From PWND01 sp964601515 (GTDB lineage Bacteria > Bacteroidota > Bacteroidia > Bacteroidales > UBA7960): a DNA stretch of 11,612 bases. This document shows positions 7,594 to 11,612 of this stretch, piece after piece; the stretch's first letter is position 1; every line of letters begins with the position of its first letter. The stretch lies in assembly GCA_964601515.1 (NCBI GenBank), contig CAZRNU010000092.1, positions 1-11,612 on the forward strand. The letters run 5' to 3'. The notes under the pieces were generated by a model. That model made no database searches. It was not told where the DNA came from and saw only the letters and a list, made by a program, of their open reading frames with translations. The translations under genes were made by a program, and so were the position numbers.

Positions 7594-8670
7594 ATGAACA
7601 AAAGAAGACTGAAAAAAGCGTTTAAAAGAATTGCTAAACTGCCGGGTGGAAGGCATTTCTTTTTGTATGCTATTAATAAAATAAGACACTTCTATTATAA
7701 AGCTATAAAATCTACCAAAATAGCATATCCATCTACAATAATGCTGGAGCTTACAAATCATTGCAATCTTGCATGCACTACTTGTCCGCGTGAGTATGAT
7801 TACGGAAAGAAAATGGATAAGGGTGTAATGGATGTTGATGCTGCTAAAAAAGTGATAGACCAGCTTTGGCCGTATCTCGATTCTGTTGGCCTTACAGGCA
7901 TGGGCGAAACATTTATGGCTAAGGATATTGAAACAATTGTCGATTATATAAAAAGTAAAAACAAGGGTATCATTATTTCAATCTCTACAAATGCTATGCT
8001 GCCCAACTTTATTGAGCTCGCTTCAAAAGTTATTGGCAAAATTGATACTATTCAGATTTCTATTGACGGGGTAGGAGAGGTTTATGAAAATATCAGAAAG
8101 AAAGCTAGCTACGAAAGACTTTATAGCAATCTTGTAAAACTTGCCGAAATTTCTAAAGGCACTGATACTGATTTAATGCTCAATATGGTTGTAACAAAGG
8201 AAAATTATTCGGATATGCATAAGATTGTAAGCCTAGCTTCCGAAATTGGGATTAAATACGTTGATTATACCTTGTTCAATCTAGCCTCTGTTACAAATAT
8301 TGATAGATTGTATTATAACTTTTATAAAACGGATGAGTTTTTGAACGAATTGAAAACTCTTGAGGAAGTTGCAGCTAAGAATAAATCTGTTACAATTACA
8401 AACAATAATTTTAAAACTGACAATGGATTTAAAAAATGCCCGTTTCCATGGACGCACTTTTATATCTGCTGGAATGGATTTGTAGCCCCTTGCTGCGCCA
8501 AACCATTTCCAAAGGAGTTGAATTTTGGAAATGTTTTTAGTGATAATGTAATGAATGTTCTTAATAGTGATTCATATCGGAATTTCCGAAAAATGTGGTA
8601 TAAAAACATTACCCCGGGATTTTGCAACAAGTGCCATTTTATTGACATTGAGCCTATAAAAAATGTATAA
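7594..8670 (+). CDS. Radical SAM/SPASM domain protein, substrate unknown
   Basis: From ATG 7594 the product has 358 residues; a GTG directly before it (7591) is in frame, but ATG is the simpler choice. A basic N-terminal extension (1-45) precedes the radical SAM core. Cys57, Cys61 and Cys64 form the CxxxCxxC site for the [4Fe-4S] cluster that cleaves S-adenosylmethionine. GMGE (102-105) sits where the GGE motif of the family is expected. ISIDG at 155-159 is another typical core strand. The C-terminal SPASM-like region has Cys282, Cys292, Cys300, Cys301, Cys344 and Cys347, which could hold auxiliary clusters. SPASM enzymes often modify peptides or proteins, but others act on small molecules. 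No precursor peptide, maturase partner or transporter is adjacent, so the substrate cannot be inferred from context. It diverges from the T9SS gene and converges on the lipoprotein gene with a 3-base gap. Confidence 0.9.
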   Translation: MNKRRLKKAFKRIAKLPGGRHFFLYAINKIRHFYYKAIKSTKIAYPSTIMLELTNHCNLACTTCPREYDYGKKMDKGVMDVDAAKKVIDQLWPYLDSVGLTGMGETFMAKDIETIVDYIKSKNKGIIISISTNAMLPNFIELASKVIGKIDTIQISIDGVGEVYENIRKKASYERLYSNLVKLAEISKGTDTDLMLNMVVTKENYSDMHKIVSLASEIGIKYVDYTLFNLASVTNIDRLYYNFYKTDEFLNELKTLEEVAAKNKSVTITNNNFKTDNGFKKCPFPWTHFYICWNGFVAPCCAKPFPKELNFGNVFSDNVMNVLNSDSYRNFRKMWYKNITPGFCNKCHFIDIEPIKNV

Positions 8671-8673
8671 TCG

Positions 8674-9270
8674 CTATGCCATGCAATCTGAGAATTTCTG
8701 GCAAATCAAAACCCATTCACCATCGATTTGTGCGAAGTAGAAATACGATTCGATAAAATGGTTTTGAATTAAAAGCACTTCAAATATTTCTGCATCTTTA
8801 TATTTTTCAGGTAGTGATAATTTTTCAAACTCAACATTGTACATATATTCCGGCAGATTTTCGGCTTCAATAGAGTAGTAATACATGCCGTCCTCTGCTC
8901 CGAAAAACCCATCACATAAGTGACCGTCAGGAATTTCGTTGAATAGCTTCGGGACTTTAATTTTTAAATCAAGATGCTGAACTTTTTGGTTTTTCCTTCC
9001 TGCATGAATAGCTCCGGGCTTAACTATTAAAATGAACTCTACCTCGGAACTTATGAAATTATTTATTGCATCGTCTTTGTTTATAAGTAAGGCGTAAAAC
9101 TCCTTAAGAGCAAATTCAATGTTCTTGGGTTGAGATGCAATCGTGGTTTTTTCAATGCCTACTGTTGTTTCTTCGATTTCTTTAGAATCGGAATTTTCAT
9201 AATGGTTTTTATTTTTGCAGAATGTCAATATTGTTAATGCTGCTAAAACAATGATATATTTAAGTTTCAT
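8674..9270 (-). CDS. Unrecognised probable lipoprotein
   Basis: The product has 198 residues and I do not recognise its family. A short N-terminal signal (MKLKYIIVLAALTILTFC) gives a candidate lipidated Cys18, although Phe at -1 is not a classical lipobox residue. A charged, low-complexity linker follows (19-50, rich in Asn, Lys, Glu, Ser and Thr). The folded part (about 51-198) alternates hydrophobic and polar stretches and contains EFYALLINKDD near 57-67, and a YFAQIDGEWVLICQ strand pair near 178-191. The last pattern, ending in a Trp close to the C-terminus, resembles small cystatin/NTF2-like secreted domains, but this is only an impression. Export to the periplasm or outer membrane is likely; function is unknown. 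The gene ends 3 bases from the convergent radical SAM gene. Its upstream region holds the two tandem arrays, and no -7 box is seen there on this strand. Confidence 0.75.
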   Translation of the reverse strand: MKLKYIIVLAALTILTFCKNKNHYENSDSKEIEETTVGIEKTTIASQPKNIEFALKEFYALLINKDDAINNFISSEVEFILIVKPGAIHAGRKNQKVQHLDLKIKVPKLFNEIPDGHLCDGFFGAEDGMYYYSIEAENLPEYMYNVEFEKLSLPEKYKDAEIFEVLLIQNHFIESYFYFAQIDGEWVLICQKFSDCMA

Positions 9271-9304
9271 AATGTTATATTTTTGATTATCATTTCAATG
9301 AAAC

Positions 9305-9332
9305 AGTCCCAAGTCCTGAGTCCTAAGTCCTA
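9305..9332. repeat. Tandem heptamer array, four units of AGTCCTA
   Basis: Four directly repeated 7-base units occur with no spacers: AGTCCCA, AGTCCTG, AGTCCTA, AGTCCTA, followed by a partial AGG. GTCC recurs at 9306, 9313, 9320 and 9327, an exact period of 7. The array starts 35 bases upstream of the minus-strand lipoprotein start codon and contains no plausible reading frame. Its GC content is clearly higher than the flanking DNA. The period suggests slippage-generated repeats, as in other bacterial short tandem heptamers; a function is not shown. Confidence 0.85.
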
Positions 9333-9374
9333 AGGAACCACAGTCAACGCAATTTGCACAATCCAAACAATCTT

Positions 9375-9429
9375 TCCTGTCACTCTTCTGTCTCTCTCCT
9401 GTAACTCTCCTGTCACCTTCCTGTCACCC
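9375..9429. repeat. Tandem 11-base array, five units of TCCTGTCACTC
   Basis: Five contiguous 11-base units differ by one to three bases: TCCTGTCACTC, TTCTGTCTCTC, TCCTGTAACTC, TCCTGTCACCT, TCCTGTCACCC. The core CTGT recurs at 9377, 9388, 9399, 9410 and 9421, exactly every 11 bases, close to one helical turn. A decayed sixth unit may follow (9430-9440). The plus strand is almost all pyrimidine apart from the G and A of CTGTCA. The array ends 112 bases before the WYL gene and 82 bases before its -7 box, so it lies outside the core promoter. Unit divergence shows it is not a very recent expansion. Confidence 0.87.
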
Positions 9430-9502
9430 TTCCCCAACCCTGAAATTACAAAAATCATTATAAAGAAAAAAATAAATTAAACAACCGCGACACATATTGA
9501 CG

Positions 9503-9535
9503 TAGTTTTATTATATTTGTAAAACAAAAAAACTA
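9503..9535. promoter_or_regulatory. Candidate operator: inverted repeat around the WYL promoter
   Basis: TAGTTTT (9503-9509) and AAAACTA (9529-9535) are perfect inverted copies separated by 19 bases, enclosing the -7 element and the expected transcription start. A nested TTTGT-AAA-ACAAA pairing lies at 9516-9528. WYL regulators often bind palindromes near their own promoters, so autoregulation is plausible, but the AT-rich composition makes chance possible. Confidence 0.3.
9512..9519 (+). promoter_or_regulatory. -7 promoter element of the WYL regulator gene
   Basis: TATATTTG matches TAnnTTTG exactly and lies 22 bases before the ATG, giving a short, A-rich leader of about 15 bases that would also serve as the ribosome binding region. 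No good -33 TTTG is seen at 19 bases, which would fit a weak or regulated promoter. Confidence 0.55.
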
Positions 9536-9541
9536 AAAATT

Positions 9542-10438
9542 ATGTCGAAAGTAGAATCCATAGCCAGGTACAACTTGATAATTAACAAGTTGAGGAAATA
9601 TCCCGCAAGTTTTAAAGAAATATTATCGTATCTTGAAATTGAATCAGAAATTCAGGGTTACAACTATGTTATTTCACTCCGTACTTTTCAGCGCGATATT
9701 GATGATATAAATGTACTTTATAACATTGAAATAAAATTTGACTTTTCGAGAAAAGTATACTATATCGACTATGACGAGGATGATGCTTTGAAAGAAAGAT
9801 TATTTGAAGCATTCGATACATATAATGCTTTGAAGGTTCCTGAGCGATTGTCTGAATATATACATTTTGAAAAGCGAAAACCTCAGGGCACCGAAAATCT
9901 TTATGGGTTGCTAAATGCAATTAAAAACAGACAGCAGATAAGTTTTGATTATTGTAAGTTTTGGAATGAAAAAACAGAAAACAGACTTGTTGAGCCATAT
10001 ATTCTTAAGGAATTTAAGAATCGTTGGTATGTCTTTGCTTTGGATGTTGCAGATGGAAATGTTAAAAGCTTTGGATTAGACAGGTTGTCGAATTTAGAGA
10101 TTACAGGAAAGAAGTTCAAACCACTTGAAGACTTTGATGTAAATGCATATTTTAAAAATTGTTTTGGTATAATCAGCGCAAATGACGATAAACCTCAGGA
10201 GATAATATTGTCGTTTGAGCCACTTCAGGGGAAATATATTAAAACACTACCCTTGCATCATACACAAGAAATATTGAAAGACAATAAAAAAGAACTGAGA
10301 ATTAGACTTCGTTTGTTTATCACTTACGATTTTATAATGGAGTTGCTATCACATGGCGACAGGGTGAAAGTGATTGAGCCAAAATCACTGATAAAACAAT
10401 TAAAGAGTATATACACTAGTGCATTGAGCCAATATTGA
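9542..10438 (+). CDS. WYL-domain transcriptional regulator
   Basis: The product has 298 residues, a usual size for the family. Residues 1-65 form a winged-helix DNA-binding region, with the predicted recognition segment around LRTFQRDIDDI (46-56). Residues about 118-190 are the WYL domain, with RWYVFAL at 161-167 and the following GLDRLSNL at 178-185. The C-terminal part (about 217-292) fits the WCX extension. WYL domains sense nucleic-acid-like or nucleotide ligands in characterised members, and the proteins act as repressors or activators; some control defence or DNA-damage genes. No defence gene is near, so the regulon is unknown. The ATG at 9542 follows an A-rich leader and a -7 box, with a possible operator at 9503-9535. 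The gene is preceded by the two tandem arrays and followed, after 92 bases and a separate promoter, by a TPR lipoprotein gene. Confidence 0.9.
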   Translation: MSKVESIARYNLIINKLRKYPASFKEILSYLEIESEIQGYNYVISLRTFQRDIDDINVLYNIEIKFDFSRKVYYIDYDEDDALKERLFEAFDTYNALKVPERLSEYIHFEKRKPQGTENLYGLLNAIKNRQQISFDYCKFWNEKTENRLVEPYILKEFKNRWYVFALDVADGNVKSFGLDRLSNLEITGKKFKPLEDFDVNAYFKNCFGIISANDDKPQEIILSFEPLQGKYIKTLPLHHTQEILKDNKKELRIRLRLFITYDFIMELLSHGDRVKVIEPKSLIKQLKSIYTSALSQY

Positions 10439-10440
10439 GG

Positions 10441-10471
10441 CTTGTTTTTCTATTAAAAAATCTTACTTTTG
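10441..10471 (+). promoter_or_regulatory. Bacteroidota-type promoter of the TPR lipoprotein gene
   Basis: CTTG (10441-10444, one mismatch to TTTG) and TACTTTTG (10464-10471, exact TAnnTTTG) are separated by exactly 19 bases. The -33 box begins 3 bases after the WYL stop codon. Transcription would start near 10478, giving a leader of about 53 bases that contains the hairpin at 10497-10514. Confidence 0.75.
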
Positions 10472-10496
10472 CCCGTCAAAATAATTTATTATAAAA

Positions 10497-10514
10497 GCTG
10501 AAACTTTTTTCAGC
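10497..10514 (+). promoter_or_regulatory. Hairpin in the leader of the TPR lipoprotein mRNA
   Basis: GCTGAAA (10497-10503) and TTTCAGC (10508-10514) form a perfect 7-base stem with a CTTT loop. It ends 16 bases before the start codon and is not followed by a U-tract, so it does not look like an intrinsic terminator for the WYL gene. It may stabilise the mRNA or affect initiation; no function is shown. Confidence 0.55.
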
Positions 10515-10530
10515 CATCCAAATTGATATT

Positions 10531-11418
10531 ATGAGGAATCTTTTTTTATTGCTACTATCCGTAATGATTTTATTTTCAGGTTGTTCAACGCTTAATCAAC
10601 AAAATAAGCAAAGACAGAAGGCTGAAGCAGCTCATGCTGAAGGAAATTTCAGGGAAGCTTTCGATATTTACGAGAATATTATAAATCAAAAGCGAGATAA
10701 AAAGCAACAAGTTGAAGGAGATATATATTTTAATGCAGGAATGCTTGCTTATCAACTCAATAATTCCGGCAAAACAATTGAATATCTGGAGTTGGCAAGA
10801 CATGCTGAAAGCATAGATGGAGAAGGGTTTTTGGTGCTTGCCAATTTATACAAGGAAATTGATAACCTTTCACTTGAAATTAGGAGGCTTGAAGATTATG
10901 TTGAAAAGTATCCCGAAAGTGAATCAACACTTCAGGTAAAAAGCAGATTGTTTCTGGCGCTCATAAAAAGTATGAGTTGGCAACAGGCTGAAGAAATGTG
11001 GGGAGATATTAAAGAACTTTCAGAATCTGATGAATTGCTCACAGAAGGCTATTTTTTGCTGAATAAATCTATGGATAATGAGAAAGTCGCTGATGAGTAT
11101 GCCCAGAAGTTGCTAAAGATTAACGAGAAAAACAGAAATGCCCTTGAGTGGTTTGCCCGTAAATACTACAACAAAGCTGCGGAGCGATATAATACAGAAA
11201 CTAAAGCATATGAGCAAAACCGCACAAACAGGCAGTATGCGAGATTGATGGAGGCATGGGGACCTATACACGATGATTTTAGAAAGTCGAGAGACTATTT
11301 CGAAGCATTATACAAGCACCATCCATCTGCAGAATATGCAAATTTCCTGGCAAATATATACGAACGATTGAATGATGATTCGAAAGCCAGATACTATAGA
11401 CAAAGAGCCGGAGAATAG
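10531..11418 (+). CDS. TPR-type helical-repeat lipoprotein
   Basis: The product has 295 residues. The signal peptide ends in a textbook lipobox, LFSGC, with lipidated Cys18, so the protein is a membrane-anchored periplasmic lipoprotein. After a Gln/Lys-rich linker (20-30) it is almost all alpha-helical, with degenerate tetratricopeptide pairs: AEAAHAEGNFREAFDIYENI (31-50), 65-90, 98-128, 135-160, 170-196 and a final unit near 252-292. NRTNRQYARLM around 230-240 is a charged helix within a less regular segment. TPRs bind proteins; lipoproteins of this kind in Bacteroidota often assist envelope assembly or gliding/secretion machinery, but nothing here fixes the partner. It has its own promoter and leader hairpin, so it need not be cotranscribed with the WYL gene. 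The AT-rich gap of 126 bases after it contains the tRNA promoter; no convincing terminator is seen. Confidence 0.88.
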   Translation: MRNLFLLLLSVMILFSGCSTLNQQNKQRQKAEAAHAEGNFREAFDIYENIINQKRDKKQQVEGDIYFNAGMLAYQLNNSGKTIEYLELARHAESIDGEGFLVLANLYKEIDNLSLEIRRLEDYVEKYPESESTLQVKSRLFLALIKSMSWQQAEEMWGDIKELSESDELLTEGYFLLNKSMDNEKVADEYAQKLLKINEKNRNALEWFARKYYNKAAERYNTETKAYEQNRTNRQYARLMEAWGPIHDDFRKSRDYFEALYKHHPSAEYANFLANIYERLNDDSKARYYRQRAGE

Positions 11419-11477
11419 TGCGTTTTATTAGGTATTTCAAGCATTTATAAAAATTTTTCCCAAAATTGAATTTTTAT

Positions 11478-11508
11478 TTTGCAAAATTAAAAACTTAGTC
11501 TATCTTTG
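11478..11508 (+). promoter_or_regulatory. Strong Bacteroidota-type promoter of the tRNA-Asp gene
   Basis: TTTG (11478-11481), exactly 19 bases, then TATCTTTG (11501-11508) match the TTTG/TAnnTTTG consensus at every fixed position, as expected for a stable RNA gene. Transcription would start near 11515, about 30 bases before the mature tRNA. Confidence 0.82.
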
Positions 11509-11509
11509 C

Positions 11510-11533
11510 AACGCTTTTTAAGAAAGCAACGTT
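11510..11533 (+). other. Possible stem-loop in the tRNA 5' leader
   Basis: GCTTT (11513-11517) pairs with AAAGC (11523-11527), and AACG (11510-11513) could extend the stem with CGTT (11530-11533) across a two-base bulge. It overlaps the expected transcription start, so the outer pairing may not exist in the RNA. A processing role is only a possibility. Confidence 0.25.
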
Positions 11534-11544
11534 CATAACAAAAT

Positions 11545-11612
11545 GGTCTGGTAGTTCAGTTGGTTAGAATACATGCCTGTCACGCATGGGGTCGCGGGTT
11601 CGAGTCCCGTCC
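11545..11612 (+). tRNA. tRNA-Asp (anticodon GTC), 3' end truncated by the window
   Basis: The cloverleaf is clear. The acceptor 5' strand is GGTCTGG (11545-11551). The D stem is GTTC/GAAT (11554-11557 and 11567-11570). The anticodon stem is CATGC/GCATG (11572-11576 and 11584-11588) around the loop CTGTCAC, with anticodon GTC at 11579-11581. A five-base variable loop and the T arm GCGGG-TTCGAGT-CCCGT (11594-11610) follow. Only the first two bases of the acceptor 3' strand (CC) are in the window, so five pairing bases, the discriminator and any encoded CCA are missing. It decodes both aspartate codons. It is driven by its own promoter and may head a longer tRNA operon beyond the edge. Confidence 0.96.

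Noticed and set aside
9542..10438. WYL regulator as a marker of a defence island.
   Set aside because: WYL proteins can regulate defence systems, but no nuclease, CRISPR, toxin or phage gene lies within the window, so context does not support it.
11446..11487. AT-only palindromes after the TPR lipoprotein gene (for example ATTTTGCAAAAT at 11476-11487) as terminator or operator.
   Set aside because: Arms are nearly all A/T and overlap the tRNA -33 box; no GC-containing stem with a U-tract is present.
11575..11584. The tRNA-Asp anticodon region contains CCTGTCAC, the same eight bases as the core of the 11-base array at 9375-9429.
   Set aside because: The tRNA bases are fixed by the anticodon stem-loop, the match does not extend beyond eight or nine bases, and no attachment site or integrase is present.

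Overview
The window looks like chromosomal DNA of a member of the Bacteroidota. It is AT-rich. One gene encodes a protein with a C-terminal type IX secretion (Por) sorting domain. Several upstream regions carry the Bacteroidota-type promoter (TTTG, about 19 bases, TAnnTTTG), most clearly before the tRNA and before the last lipoprotein gene. Ribosome binding regions are A-rich rather than Shine-Dalgarno-like. Genus and species cannot be told from the sequence.

Layout from left to right. A minus-strand pair comes first: a secreted ankyrin-repeat protein (733-1590) and, downstream of it, a c-type cytochrome-like probable lipoprotein (start at 693) that runs off the left edge. A divergent intergenic region (1591-1875) leads into a plus-strand signalling pair. 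This is a six-helix membrane hybrid histidine kinase (1876-3636) followed 9 bases later by a secreted-TPR/transmembrane/SpoIIE-type phosphatase (3646-6315). A convergent T9SS cargo protein built from about nine degenerate Trp/Tyr/Asn-rich repeats (6312-7505) overlaps the phosphatase gene by 4 bases at the stop codons. A radical SAM/SPASM enzyme (7594-8670) follows, and a convergent, unrecognised lipoprotein (8674-9270) ends 3 bases from it. The next intergenic region (9271-9541) carries two different short tandem arrays, four 7-base units and five 11-base units. It precedes a WYL-domain transcription factor (9542-10438), a TPR lipoprotein (10531-11418) with its own promoter and a leader hairpin, and a tRNA-Asp(GTC) truncated by the right edge.

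The only clear functional partnership is the kinase/phosphatase pair. Both proteins sit in the inner membrane, one sensing through a membrane domain and the other through periplasmic TPRs, and no DNA-binding output protein lies beside them. The other genes look like individual housekeeping or accessory genes. No mobile element, CRISPR array, recognisable defence system or biosynthetic cluster is visible. The most unusual non-coding signal is the pair of tandem arrays at 9305-9332 and 9375-9429. No intergenic stretch exceeds 300 bases.
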